A stretch of DNA of 64,000 bases, from positions 26,492,533-26,556,532 of the forward strand of contig OX638369.1 in the NCBI GenBank assembly GCA_951812925.1. The letters are read 5' to 3'. The stretch comes from Calliopum simillimum (Eukaryota > Arthropoda > Insecta > Diptera > Lauxaniidae). The translations under genes and the position numbers were made by a program. Within the stretch, counting starts at the first letter, position 1. Every line of letters starts with the position of its first letter. This document shows positions 36,190 through 48,091 of this stretch, piece after piece. The notes below the pieces were generated by a model that saw only the letters and a list, made by a program, of their open reading frames with translations, had not been told where the DNA came from and did no database searches.

Positions 36190-37420
36190 TTGTTCATATA
36201 AAGCTCTTGCTGGAACCATAGAGAATGCTCGCGAATAATAGCAAGAGCAATCTACATAACTGTTACCGGAAAGATCGAGAATGTTCGTGTAGCTATTGCA
36301 AGAATCAAATAGAAGGTTCGTGTTTAGCAAAAAGTACTAACATTCTACGTCGCTGTTCCTTTAGAAAGTAAAATCTATATAACTGTTGCTTGAAACCATT
36401 AAAAGAACTCAAAAAAGGTTCCTGTTTAGCAAAAGGCACATCCTTAGTAGCTATTGCTAGAACCATTGTGAATGTTCGCATATGGTAGAAAGAACAATGT
36501 ACTTTTGCAAGAACCAAAAAAAAAGGTTCTTGATTAGCAAAAAGTACTTTCTAAGTAGTGGTTGCAGAAACCGAAAAGAAGGTCCTAACTATTGTCGGCC
36601 GTTGGAATACAAACGCATCCACACTGACGTGGAGTTCAGTTATGGTTTTTTTTTTACGTATTTATGATTAATTATAATGTAATTTTGATAAATATTATAA
36701 CAGTCAGTGAATTTTCGCGTATTGTAAAATAGAAAGTGCAATTTACATAACTGTTGCTGTAAACATCGAGATTGTTCGTGTAGCTATTGCAAGAACCAAA
36801 AAGAAGGTTCGTGATTAGCAAAAAGTACATTCTAAGTAGCTGTTGCAAGAACCATCGTAAATGTTCGCATATGGTATAAAGTACAATTTACATAACCATT
36901 GCTGGAAACATCGAGAATGGGCGTGTAGCTATCGCAAGAACCAAAAAGAATGTTTATGTTTAGCAAAAAGGACATTATACATAGTCGCTGCTGGAGATAT
37001 GTGTTTGATATAAAGTATAATCTACACAACTGTTGCGGAAATCATCGAGAATATTTGTTTAGCTATTGCAAGAACCAAAAAGAAGGTTCGTTTTAGCAAA
37101 AAGTACATTCTATGTAGCTGTTTTTGGAACCATTGTGAATATTCGTGATTGGTAGAAAGTACAATCTACACAACTGTTGTAGGAATCATCGAGAATGTTC
37201 GTGTAGCTAGTGCAAGTACCAACAAGAAGGTTTGTGCTTAGCAGAAAGATCATACTACAAAGCTGTTGCAGAAACCGAAAAAAAGGTCCCAACTATCGTC
37301 GGCCATTGGAACACAAACGCATGCGCGTTGGCGAGGAGTTCAATTATGTTTTTTTACGTATTTATGATAAATAATAACGTAGTTTTGATAAATATTATAT
37401 CAGTCAGTGGATTTCTTTCC
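36190..37420 (+). repeat. Complex minisatellite: ~150-bp units in a ~690-bp higher-order repeat
   Basis: Repeated blocks include GAGAATGTTCGTGTAGCTAT, GCAAGAACCAAAAAGAAGGT and TAGCAAAAAGTACATTCTA, alternating about every 140-160 bp. A longer block (GCAGAAACCGAAAAGAAGGT, the CGTCGGCC phrase and GATAAATATTATA) occurs at 36560-36710 and again at 37265-37410, which defines a higher-order period of about 690-700 bp. Small open frames on both strands are repeat by-products. Confidence 0.75.
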
Positions 37421-37476
37421 TTTATTTATTTATTTATCTGATTTTCCTCCTTCAGCTCAAGGTCTGACACTAATTA

Positions 37477-38305
37477 CACTAGTTTACAGCCAAAATTCCC
37501 AGCGAATGCCGTTACTCATTTTATATGGAAAATGGGCTGCTGATTCCGAAAATCGAATTTTTTTTTTTTTATTTCGTGTCGTTTTCGAGATATCGGTCAT
37601 TTTCGGTTTTTGGACCAAAAAAAAAAGATAGTTCCATTAAAATACAAATTTCTCAAGAACCAATGTTTGTATTTAAACAAATAATATGTCATATTGAAGG
37701 TAATTAAATTACCTACAATTAATACCCAAATTACTTTTTGGTTGGTTCGTTAGTTTCGATGAAATAAACTGATTTCTAAAAAAAAAATTTTTTTTTTTCG
37801 AAAAAATTAAGAAAATATCAAATTCAACTTCAAATTTATACAAGAAGACTTAATTTTTTTATAATATTTTTTTTTTTGTATCATAGACTATATATTTGTG
37901 AAGAAAATAAGATATCATTTAAGAAAATCGATGGAAAAATGCAAAAGTTGTATACAATTCATTGATAAGTTACCAAAATGCGTTTTTCCCTATTTTTCCG
38001 TTTTTTTGTAATAAACTGTTCGAAAATTTGAAACTTTTTGTAAAAGAAATTAGAAAATCCAAAAAATTCTTAAAGAAGGCATTAAAAAGAAATACCCGTG
38101 CCTCGCCGTTTTTCCCTAACACGTCAGATTTTTTTTTAATCGATTTTTGAAGTTTTTTAATCCATTGTACATGAAAAAACAGAAATAACGCATTCTTGTG
38201 TTAAATCGATGAATTTAACTATATGATCCTTACATCTGAGGTGTATTATGCGTTCAGTAAACTTATGCAGGATACTGCGAGGAATATTTTTGTAGAAAAT
38301 TTTAA
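37477..38305 (+). repeat. Left arm of the CACTA-ended palindrome
   Basis: It pairs with 38386-39224 throughout. Examples are GATATCGGTCATTTTCGG (37590s), GGTAATTAAATTACCTAC (37700s) and ATAAGTTACCAAAATGCG (37970s), each found inverted in the right arm. Divergence by eye is a few percent, with small indels in the A/T tracts and a more divergent stretch around 37840-37910. Confidence 0.85.
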
Positions 38306-38385
38306 CCCTCTAAAACCCTCACATGTGGGTCATTTTGACCCCCACATGAAGGTTATTTTGACCAACATGTGGGGGTTTGAGAGGG
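38306..38385. mobile_element. 80-bp piggyBac-like MITE at the palindrome centre
   Basis: It begins CCCTCTAAAACCC and ends GGGTTTGAGAGGG, flanked on both sides by TTAA (38302-38305 and 38386-38389). Subterminal GGGTCATTTTGACCC is a second internal palindrome. Ends starting CCC with a TTAA target are the signature of piggyBac-type transposons. If the MITE and one TTAA are removed in thought, the two arms abut at a TTAA, so it inserted at the exact dyad. Confidence 0.8.
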
Positions 38386-39224
38386 TTAAAATTGTCTACA
38401 AAAATATTCCGCGTAGTATCCTGCATAAGTTTGCTGAAGACATGATACACCTCAGATGTAAGGATCATATAGTTAAATTCATCGATTTAACACAAGAATG
38501 CGTTATTTCTGTTTTTTCATGTACAGTGGATTAAAAAACTTCAAAAATCGATTAAAAAAAAATCTGACGTGCTAGAGAAAAACGGCGAGGCACGGTTATT
38601 TCCTTTTAATGCCTTCTTTAAGAATTTTTTGGATTTTCTAATTTCTTTTACAAAAAGTTTCAAATTTTCGAACAGTTTATTACAAAAAAACGGAAAAATA
38701 GGGAAAAACGCATTTTGGTAACTTATCAATGAATTGTATACAACTTTTGCATTTTTCCATCGATTTTCTTAAATAGTATTTTATTTGCCTAACAAATTTA
38801 TAGACTATGATATAAAAATACAAAATGATTTTTAAAATTTTTTTTTCTTGTAAAAATCTGCAGTTGATTTAGACATTTTTGTAATTTTTTCGGAAAAATA
38901 TACTCTTTTTTTCAGAAATCAATTTATTTCATCGAAACTAACAAACCAGTCAAAAAGTGACGTGAGTATCATTTGTAGGTAATTTAATTACCTTTAATAT
39001 GACATATTATTTGTTTGAATACAAACATTGGTTCTTGAGATATTTGTATTTAAATGGAACTATCTTTTTTTTTTGGTCCAAAAACCGAAAATGACCGATA
39101 TCTCGAAAACGACACGAAATAAAAAAAAACAAAAGCAATTTTCGGAATCAGCAGCCCATTTTCCATATAAAATGAGTAACGGCATTCGCTGGGAAAAAAA
39201 ATTTTAATCATTTGTAAACTAGTG
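38386..39224 (-). repeat. Right arm of the CACTA-ended palindrome
   Basis: Inverted counterpart of 37477-38305, ending in TGTAAACTAGTG then TTA. Confidence 0.85.
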
Positions 39225-39227
39225 TTA

Positions 39228-40919
39228 TTACATTACGTTTCAAATGATAATTGGCAGTTAATTAGGTTTCTTTCATTCCAAATGCTAATGATTGAGTGAC
39301 TCTTTTTAAATTATAATTTAGGGTGGTATTTTATAAAATTATTATTAATCAGGCAATTTTTAGAAAAGACATAATTAGCATGGCATTTGACATTTTCGGA
39401 CAAAGCAAATGCATAATGCCTTGAGGCGTTTCAAAACTATACTGAGTAATAAAGCTTAACTTCAGCTTATAAAAATTAAGAAAATACTTATGTATAAATT
39501 TGTTAAAATTTCAAATTTTATTAATCTCAAAATTTACATTTTTAAAATCAAAGACATCATATAACATCATGTTGGGGATAGCAATTTGTTAACAACAGTG
39601 GTAACAAAAAAAATTTGCATAAATTAAATTATCACTGTGAAGTAAAATATAAAATCTAAAATTAAGCAAAGACATAGATTAATTAATGAGCAACAGATTA
39701 AAATAGACAAATTTGAAAAAACACGCTAAAAACAATAAAGTAATTTTTCATGCAAAAATATATGCAATAATATGCAAAAAAAAAAAACAAAACAAACAAA
39801 TTGAAAACTTTATTGACTAATTTTAACTTTATGCAAAAATAACTGGTATTTTATATTTTAAAGAAACTAAATAAAAATAAAAAAAAAAAAAATCTTAAAA
39901 CTCATAAATAAGTTTCCATTCCATTCTAAATGCTGCCATTTTATGCAAAACTGTCACAGTGCCTAAATTGTATTGCAATTTGCAAGCTTATGTTGCTGCA
40001 ACAGAGTAGAAGAATATAAGCCAAAAAAATTGGCAACAGCATAAAGTAACCGCATTACAACAATATTATCATTTATAACACTTATTGTTGTTGCTGTCAC
40101 AATTTTTGTTACCTTTTTGTTGTTAAGAAGAAAAAATTATTATTGTTACATGTAATCAACATAGAAGCATCAAATAAATGTGAAAAAATCCTACGCATAT
40201 CTTGTCATTCTTTCCTGCGTTGTTGTCTCGCTTTTAACGCCCTCTGTTGGTGTGAGAATTTATTACATATTTGCGCACAATTGTTGCAATTTTCGCATCA
40301 AAAGTACAAAGCATTTTCTGCAGTGGTAAATGCTGGCTACAGTAACAATTTTTCTCGATGCAACTACTACCAACAGGCAACCAACATACGCAGACGACAT
40401 TTGACATTTTTACAATAGCATTCGTACAGCTTAGCAACATTTTAATGTTGCTTGTTGTGTTATATGAGTGAGATCTCTTGTAAGCCGACATTGAAGTGTT
40501 TATTCAGGTTCATGTTTTTCTCTACAGTTTTTTATCTATAAGTCGTAAATATAACACGGTTTGTTTTCTTATGGGCTCTTGACAGTATAACATGATTAAG
40601 TATGAATAGTGCTTGTACTGTGCGGGCTTAAGGATTATTTGGATGTTGGCTGCATTTAAGGGTTTTTCTTTTATTATTTTAATGATGATGTTGCAAATAT
40701 GAAACTTTATGGACGTATGTATGTACTATGACATGTTAATATAAGGAACAATTTTTAATATTAAGCCTTCGGAACAAAATGCTTTACTAAGTATATTCAT
40801 ATAATTGTTTGAGGATAGAAGCTCCTAGGCTTCAAAAAAGTATTTTCGCTCTGAACTTGATACAATTGCATAACTTGATCCTATCGAAATGAGGTATTTC
40901 AACATTTAGATGATGGTTT
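39228..40919. other. No gene seen
   Basis: AT-rich sequence with TTG/CAA-rich patches (40060-40135). Open frames at 40143-40418 and 40234-40491 overlap on opposite strands and show no domain. Confidence 0.35.
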
Positions 40920-41420
40920 TTTTTTTCAAAAATTACCCATTTAGATTATTTTTGATTACTTTTTAACATTTTTCGAATTTTGTAATATTTTTTATAAATT
41001 TATCATCGGTTTCTTAACATTTCTGAAACAATTATTACATTATCAACATTGCATCGTTCTTAGGACTTTTTCACCTTTCTCATCTTATTCTTACTATCAA
41101 ACTTGTTAATGTTTTTCTAATTTTAGTAGCTATTTTCTGAATTTCGTTAGCATTTATCGCCAGTTCCAAAAAAATTTCAACATACATATGTCGATTTTGT
41201 TATCAATATCAATAATATTTTCAATATTTCACATTTTTCACCCTTTGTTTTTTTTTTTTTAAATTTTTATTTACATTTTCTTACCCAGTTACCTAATTTT
41301 CTACTTTATCAACATTTTTAGATTTTTCAATGTTTTATTTTTGTAAACATTTTCGATTGTGTTAACATTTTGCGATCTAGTTATGATTTTACGAAGTTTT
41401 GTCAACAATTAAAAAATTGT
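40920..41420. repeat. Degenerate T-rich repeat leading into the satellites
   Basis: Loose recurrences of CATTTTTCGATTTTGTCAAC-type phrases without a fixed period. It looks like a decayed version of the arrays at 42010-43000. Confidence 0.5.
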
Positions 41421-41439
41421 CAACATATTTCTACGATTC

Positions 41440-42010
41440 TTTTTAGTGACATTTTATTGAGATACTTGATTGTGACACTTTTTTGAGACACTTTTTTATA
41501 ACACTTTTTTTTGCGACACTTTCTTGTGGCACTTTCTACTTTTTTGTGACACTTTCTTGAAAATTTTGTTTATGACACTTTTTTGAGACACTTTTTTGTT
41601 CTATTAGTTTATGACTCTTTTTTGTGCAACTTTTTTGAGTCACTTGTGAGTGACCTTTTTTCGTGACACTTATTTTGCGACACTTTTTGTGAAATTTTCT
41701 TGGGACAATACTTATTTGTGAAACTTTTTTGTGGCACTTTTCATCCCACATTTTTGTGACACTTTTTTGCGACGCTTCTTTGTGGCACTTTTTACTTTTT
41801 TGTGACACTGGTTTGCAACACTTTCTTGAAAAATTGGTTTATGACACTTTTTTGAGACACATTTTTGTGCAACTTTTTTGAGTCACTTGTGAGTGACTTT
41901 TTTCGTGACACTTTTTTCTGTGACACTTTTATGCGACACTTAATTGTGATACCTTTTTGAGACACTTCTTTGCGACACTTTTTTTGCGTTACTTTTTTGA
42001 GATACTATTT
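41440..42010. repeat. GTGACACTTTTTT satellite
   Basis: Dense tandem recurrence of GACACTTTTTTGWG-type phrases spaced about 13-25 bp. There is a larger internal duplication: the block with CACTTTCTTGAAAA and TTATGACACTTTTTTGAGAC at ~41541-41590 recurs at ~41819-41860, about 280 bp later. Minus-strand open frames with repeated KKCHKK-type text are artefacts. Confidence 0.8.
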
Positions 42011-43000
42011 TATGACACGATTTTGTCAACATTTTCGATTTTCTAACATTTTTCGATCTTGTTATGGTTTTTCGAAATTATTCCAACAATTACCGACTTT
42101 CTTAGATTTTAGTTAACGATCTTGTCAACATTTTTCAATTTTGGTTAAATTTTCCGATCTTTTTAGGATTTTTCGAATTTTTGCAGAAATTTTTCGCACT
42201 TGTCAACATTTTCGACCTTATCAGCATTTTTCTACCTTGTCAACATTTTTTAATTTTGGCAAAATTTTCTAATCTTTTTTAAGATTTTTCGAAATTTTGC
42301 AAACATTTTCCAAACTTGTCAACATTTTCGAGCATATCAACATTATTCGATCTTGACAACATTTTTTCGATCGTGTTATGATTTTTCAGAATTTTGCTAA
42401 TAGATATTACCCATACCAACATTTTAAGGAAACATTTTCCATCTTTATCAATATTTTTTTCCACCTACTAATTTTTCAACATGTTCTGTTTTAGTCGAAG
42501 TTTTCGATATTGTAAAAGTTTTTCGTTCTTTTTAGGATTTTTTGAAATTTTGCTAACACTTACCAAATTGTCAACATATTTCTAACTTATCAACATTTAT
42601 CGATTTTCTCAACTTTTTTCGATCTTGTAACGTTTTTTTGAAAATTTTCAAACATTACCAACCTTGTCCGCATTTTTCCACCTGGTCAACATTTTTCAAT
42701 TGTGGCAAAGTATTCCGATATTGTTATGATTTTATGAATTTTGCTGACATTTTCCGAACTTGTCAACATTTTCGACCTTATCAATATTTTTCCTACTATG
42801 TCAACATTTTTTAAATTGGTTAACATTTTTCGATCTTTTGAGGATTTTTCTCCTTCGACATTGCAAACAATTCTCTACTTTATTAAAAATTTTCTAGTTC
42901 GTCAGAATTTTTCTACCTTGTCAGAATTTTTCGATCTGTTTAAAATTTTTGAAATTTGTCAACATTTTTTGATCTTTGTCAACATACTTTAACTTCATCA
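42011..43000. repeat. GTCAACATTTTTCGA satellite
   Basis: Tandem, degenerate units of ~24-30 bp built on TTGTCAACATTTTTCGAYCT. It is related to the more regular array at 44521-45620. Confidence 0.8.
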
Positions 43001-44520
43001 ACGCCTTACAAATTATTAAAAAAAATTTCGTTCTTGGGACAATCGAATTTCTCAAGGTAGCAAAATGTTTTTCGAAATGAATAATTTTGGTTTTTGCTTT
43101 CATTTTAAATCACTAATTTTGATTTTGCACGATTTTTGAATAAAAAAGGCTATATTTTTCTTGAAGTTTTTTCTATATTCAGTTACGTTTGAATTCTTTA
43201 CATAGCCTTGGTTTAGTTTCTGCGCCGTTGCTGCGAGAACACTATAAAATTGTTGTTTTTTTGTTGTTTTATTTTGTAGTTCTCTGCACGTAATCAAGAA
43301 CTTTGCATCAGGTTTATATGCTTTTTGCTTTTACACTTCGAGCAGCGCCTTTTGAAAAATGACCTAAAACAGCGTTGAACTGCAGCGGGCATACATATGT
43401 TGTGCCGACAAGAACATAAACCGCCTTCAGGGTGTATAGCATATAAAAAAGAATTGTTAACATTAAAACATTTTGTTTTAAAGATTTTTTTTATATGTTT
43501 TTGAGTTTTATAGCAATACAAATAATGTTGTCTTGCCGTGTGATACCTTCTAGGTGTTAAACGCAGAATTTAGCTTCATGAAGCATGTTCGGTTTAGCTC
43601 GTGATTTTCTGCAAAAGATACGCTGCTATTTTTTGCATATTATTATTTTTTTTTTGTTAGTGCTCGATTTTCAGTTTATATAGGTTCATATTTTCCATGT
43701 GATTCTATTGCAGTAATTTCATTATTAAGTATTTAGGAGTTGAGTAACAACTTCAACAAATTTTTTCTTTTTACAAAAATGTCGCAAAAAATTTCATCAA
43801 AATAAAAAGCCCATACACTCAACTTTAACATTACAAATCGCACAGTCTAAAATGCCACCTAAATTGGCTAACAAGTTACTTAAAAGCAAAAGTAAATAAA
43901 ACGCTTCATTTTCGTTTGTGGCTTGTTGACCTGTTGATCGCACTTTGACAAGCGTTGCAAAGTCATGTCGTCTTCTATTTGTTTTATTCATTTTTTATTT
44001 TTTTGTTAATGAAATGCAAATGAAGCGCAACAATATCTAACCAACAGACCAACAATACATTTTCCAGTTTTGTGGCAACAACACATCCAACACAGCAAGT
44101 GGGTCACTGTTAAATTTTCTATGGCTTTCAAAAAACGAAAATTTTTTTTAAATTTTTGTAAATATTTTTTTTTTTTTCTTCTTCAAATTTTCCATTCATT
44201 GCACTGTTAACTTGTTGGCGGCGCATTGCTACAGAGTCATTACTCGTGCGCTCAACAAGCAGCTAACAACACATAAACAATACAACAACGAACAGCAAAT
44301 AAGCTGGTCATCTGCAGCGGCGTGCAAAAATTTAATATAACGAAGGAAGCTCAAAACAGCTGAGCTGCAAGCCAAGCCCGAGACAATCAGTTAGCGCAAA
44401 ACAGGCAAATAACCCGCCACAAGCCAAAATAAATTGCATAAAAGTGAGATGCGCTTTGTTGAATGGCAAAACTCTAGCTATTCACTCGCATATGGGCAAA
44501 TCCATGCAGTGGTGAGAGAC
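43001..44520. other. Unique sequence between two satellite blocks, no gene seen
   Basis: Satellite-free AT-rich sequence with a T-run near 44165-44180 and CAAC-rich patches at 44030-44320. No exon is recognisable. Confidence 0.4.
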
Positions 44521-45620
44521 ATTTTTTTTGAACATAGTCAACATTTTAGATCGGCTGAAGTTTTTTTCGAAATTTTGCTACGATTTTCCGGCCTTGTCAA
44601 TATTTTTCTATTTCGTTAACATTTTTCTACTTTGTCAACATTTTTCGATCTATTTAAGTTTTTGCGAAATATTGCTAAGATTTTCCGGCCTTGTCAACAT
44701 TTTTCTACTTTGTCAACATTTTTCTAATTCATCGACATTTTGAAATTTTCTGTTTTGTCAACATTTTTCGAATTAGTCAACATTTTCGATTTGATTAAGT
44801 TTTTTCGAAATTTTGCTAAACAAATTTTTATTTTGTCAACATTTTCCTATTTTGTTAACAGTTTTCTACTTTGTCAACATTTTTCGACCTAGTTTTTTTC
44901 GATCTTTTGCTAAGATTTTTCGGCTTCGTCTATATATCTCGACTTAGTCCACATTTTCGATCTGCTTAAGTTTTTTTTCGAAATTTTGCTACGATTTTCC
45001 GGCCTAGTCAACATTTTTCTATTTTGTCAACATTTTTCTACTTTGTCAACATTTTCCGATCTATTTAAGTTTTTTCGAACTCTTGCTAAAATTTTCTGGC
45101 TTTGTCAACATTTTTCTATTTTGTCAACATTTTTCTACTTTGTCAACATTTTTCGATCTATTTAAGTTTTTTCAAAATTTTGCTAAAATTTTCCGGCCTT
45201 GTCAACATTTTTATATTTTGTCAACATTTTTCTACTCTGTCAACATTTTTCGATCTATTTAAGTTTTTGCGAAATATTGCTAGGATTTTCCGGCCTCGTC
45301 AACATTTTTCTATTTTGTCAACATTTTTCTACTTTGTCAACATTTTCCGATCTATTTAAGTTTTTGCGAAATATTGCTAAGATTTTCCGGCCTTGTCAAC
45401 ATTTTTTTATTTTGTCAACATTTTTCTACTTTGTCAACATTTTTCGATCTGTTAAAGTTTTTTCGAAATTTTGCTAAGATTTTTCGGCGTTGTCAACATT
45501 TTTCAATTTTGTCGACATTTTTGTACTTAGTCAACATTTTTCGATCTGCTTTAGTTTTTTCTAGTCAACATTTTTCTATTTTGTCCACATTTCTCGACTT
45601 AGTGAACATTTTCGGTCTGG
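44521..45620. repeat. Higher-order satellite with ~97-bp unit
   Basis: A regular unit containing CGATCTATTTAAGTTTTT, CGAAATATTGCTAAGATTTT, CCGGCCTTGTCAACATTTTT and two further TGTCAACATTTTTCTA sub-repeats. CCGGCC-type landmarks fall at about 44589, 44685, 44998, 45190, 45287 and 45385, with variant forms between them, giving a ~95-100-bp period over about eleven units. Sub-repeats of ~20-24 bp inside the unit show how it grew from the simpler array at 42 kb. Confidence 0.85.
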
Positions 45621-45812
45621 ATTTTTTTTTGTCGGCACTTTTTTTAGCGACACATTTTTTTGACACTTTTGGCGACACATTTTTTCGACACTCTTTGCAA
45701 AATATTTTAAGACACATCCGATACTTTTGGCGACTTATTTTTTGACACATTTTGTCGACACTTTATTTGGCGACACATTCCGCAACACTTCTTTTTTGGT
45801 AAAACATTTTTT
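45621..45812. repeat. GACACATTTTTT satellite patch
   Basis: Short run of GGCGACACATTTTTTGACAC-type units, related to 41440-42010. Confidence 0.7.
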
Positions 45813-46033
45813 GACACTGTCTTTCATTCCGCTATTTCTCGCAAACTATATAAGCCATGCAATTTTGTTAAATGGGTACCGAATGGATATACCATACATA
45901 CACTGGAAGAAAAGTGAGGACAAGCAAATATGTGCCCTTCCTACTTTTAAAACATTATTTTTGAAATTGCCCGCAAAAATGTAAATATGAAAAAATGAAA
46001 AAAACTATAAAAATAACGGTTACTATAATAGCA

Positions 46034-46066
46034 GCAACAACAACAACAACAACAACAACAACAACG
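46034..46066. repeat. (CAA)n microsatellite
   Basis: About ten CAA triplets, nearly uninterrupted. Confidence 0.85.
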
Positions 46067-46790
46067 GCAACCAAGTGAAATGACTTTGGCGCCGAACTTG
46101 AACTGTTGAAGCGATAAAAAATTTTAACAACTATCCATAACCGTAAGCCATTGAAAATGGTGATGATGGTGATGACGACGACGATGATGTTGTTGAGGAT
46201 GCTGATGATGGAAACTGAGAAACAAAATTTGCGGTAAATTAAAACACGACCCACAAGCAACAACAACAACAGCAGCAACACTATATATGGCATAGCAATA
46301 GTTTTCCATTTTCAACACAGCGCATGCGCACACTTTAAAGCCGGCAGCAACATATTTTTTTTTTTTATTTCTTCTTCAGACATCATTGACTTTGGAAATG
46401 AGGCAGAAGCAGCAGCAGCAACAGATGCGGTTGTATTAGACCGCAGTCTAATTGGCAGCATCAACAAGCTGATAATGAAAAAAAAAAGAAGAAGCACCAG
46501 CAATATCCGTTGCTACAGCAACAAACAACATATTGCTTTCTTTTATGCCACAAACATTTTTGTTGAGTGCAGTTTTTTTCTTTTTTCGTACATGTTTATT
46601 GCCCACAAACGTCGTATTTATTTACAAATGTTATTGACCAAGTAATAACATTTTTGTTGTTGTACTTGTTGTTGCGGTTACTAATGTGCAAACTCACATA
46701 AAATGCAGCGTGAAAAGTGAAAAGCTGCGTTTTGGGATGCAAATGTATAATTGAATTGTTTGTGGCAAAAAAGATGGCTAGAAAATAATG

Positions 46791-46818
46791 AAATCGAAAG
46801 ACTTAAGCAACGAACTTG
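46791..46818 (+). repeat. Dispersed 28-bp motif, copy 6 (exact core)
   Basis: AAATCGAAA then the exact 19-nt core. Confidence 0.65.
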
Positions 46819-47859
46819 AGAAATTCCGCTATTTTAATTAATTTAATTAGGAAATTAAGCTTTAAGACTGTAGATAACTAAATAACGATGTTATAAATAC
46901 TGATTGCCATAGTCAAGTATGAACCTTTAGTTTGAACGTATGAGTATTATTGGATTTTTGTCAAATTTTCAATGAAGTATACCCCCATTACATTAAGTTT
47001 GCATGGAATTTTTTTTATGTAAACATTTCGAAGTTCTACAACAAATATTCATCAACATGAAAGCCCTTTCAGTTTTTTGTTTTTCTTCTCCTTAACAATA
47101 AATTCCTAGTAATGCAAAAATGTGGGCTTACCATCATAAATTTTCAGCAAAACAACATTTTGCACTTAAAACAGAACAACAATAAATATCATTTTGTTGT
47201 AAATCAATTTGACAAAACAATCAATAAAATTTGATTTTCAGCGCAAAGATTAAGACGCTGGAACAGACAACTGGTGTTGTTACGAAAAAAGTGTTGTTGC
47301 GGAATGCTGTTGACAACATAACAAAGATAGCAAAAGGGCCTTCGCTAAAGAACATTCATTGCCAGTGCGTAGAACTTAAAACAAAGGATATATGACTACA
47401 CAAAAAAGGTTTTAGACGTAGACAATTCAATTGTGTGTTGTGTTAAGCCAACAACAACCATTTTTTAAGACAACATTGGTACAATAAGGGCTTCCATTGC
47501 GTGTGTGGTGTTGCAATGCATACTTTGGCTCTAAGTAAACTAATAAATTGCCACCCTTTTAATTTTACATTTAGATAAGAAGTTGAAATTTATTTGTAAA
47601 AAAAAGAGAAAAAATTGTTAACATTGTTTTGTGGTAACATGACTATAACATGGTGGCCATTAATTAAACCTACAACTTTTGTAGTATGCTTAATCCTGAA
47701 TAAAATGTCAGCAATAATTGTTTTTCAACTGACATCGGAATGAAGTAATCAAGGTTTGAGTTTAAAAACTTAAAAAAAATTGATAATTTTATATTGAACT
47801 AATTAAACAGTCATTTTTGCAATTTTTCAACAACAGACAAAAGCAAGTGTTAACATGGA

Positions 47860-47948
47860 AATTGATTACATATGTTTCGGGTACTTTCACAAACATATTT
47901 ATATATTTTTCATATATAAACATGTATATAGCCTCATCAGATCAGTTT
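47860..47948 (-). ncRNA. Hammerhead ribozyme (type I), left arm
   Basis: On the minus strand the core is the canonical CTGATGA (complement of 47934-47940) and GAAAC (complement of 47874-47878). Stem I, stem III and the GTA cleavage triplet are identical to the right-arm copy. Stem II here has one C-C mismatch (GGCTA opposite TACCC), whereas the right copy is fully paired. The two copies therefore differ at N7 of the core and in stem II, both tolerated or partly tolerated positions. Confidence 0.7.
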
Positions 47949-47961
47949 TAGTTAAATCTTG

Positions 47962-48043
47962 CCAGAAACCGTACTCGAACCCGTGACTCCGGTTTTCTAA
48001 TGAAAGAGAACGCGGTGCTTAAGCGATTATGCTATAGGTCACG
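47962..48043 (-). promoter_or_regulatory. Mirror tRNA-like segment with pol III boxes
   Basis: Minus-strand B box complementary to 47971-47981 and A box complementary to 48024-48034, identical to those in the right arm. The two promoters face away from each other across the spacer. Confidence 0.7.
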
Positions 48044-48091
48044 AGTAAACTCTCTGAGCAGGATCGCCATTATGCATAAATCATAAGGCTC

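Larger units (their letters stand above)
37477..39224. mobile_element. 1.75-kb palindromic element with CACTA ends
   Basis: The left end CACTAGTTTACA (37477) is mirrored by TGTAAACTAGTG (ending 39224), and both are bordered by TTA (37474-37476 and 39225-39227), a 3-bp target-site duplication. The two halves, 37477-38305 and 38386-39224, are nearly full-length inverted copies (829 and 839 bp), so the whole element is a giant hairpin. CACTA termini with a 3-bp duplication suggest the CACTA (EnSpm) superfamily, while a TTA duplication is also compatible with PIF/Harbinger. There is no transposase frame. The dyad is occupied by a separate small MITE. Confidence 0.85.
45813..47780. other. No gene seen; trinucleotide-rich sequence
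   Basis: Contains (CAA)n at 46034-46066, a GATGATGGT-type patch at 46158-46210, and CAGCAA patches at 46258-46280 and 46406-46430. Low-complexity frames on the minus strand follow from these. One strong copy of the dispersed motif lies at 46791-46818. Confidence 0.4.
47781..48091 (-). repeat. Left 311-nt arm (minus-strand unit)
   Basis: Reverse complement of 48168-48478 apart from about five substitutions, most of them in or near the hammerhead region. Confidence 0.8.

Noticed and set aside
38223..38534. 103-residue open frame
   Set aside because: It spans the dyad of the palindrome and the central MITE, so its two halves come from complementary strands of the same sequence. No domain.
45102..45745. 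Overlapping open frames with repeated NIFLLCQHFS text
   Set aside because: Frame translations of the 97-bp satellite.
46180..46225. CTGATGATGGAAACTGAGAAAC as a hammerhead
   Set aside because: CUGAUGA and GAAAC-like strings occur but no stem II can form between them; it is a GATGATG microsatellite.
45955..46503. Hydrophobic minus-strand open frames resembling membrane proteins
   Set aside because: Leu/Val/Ala runs come from CAA, CAG and GAT microsatellites read on the other strand.
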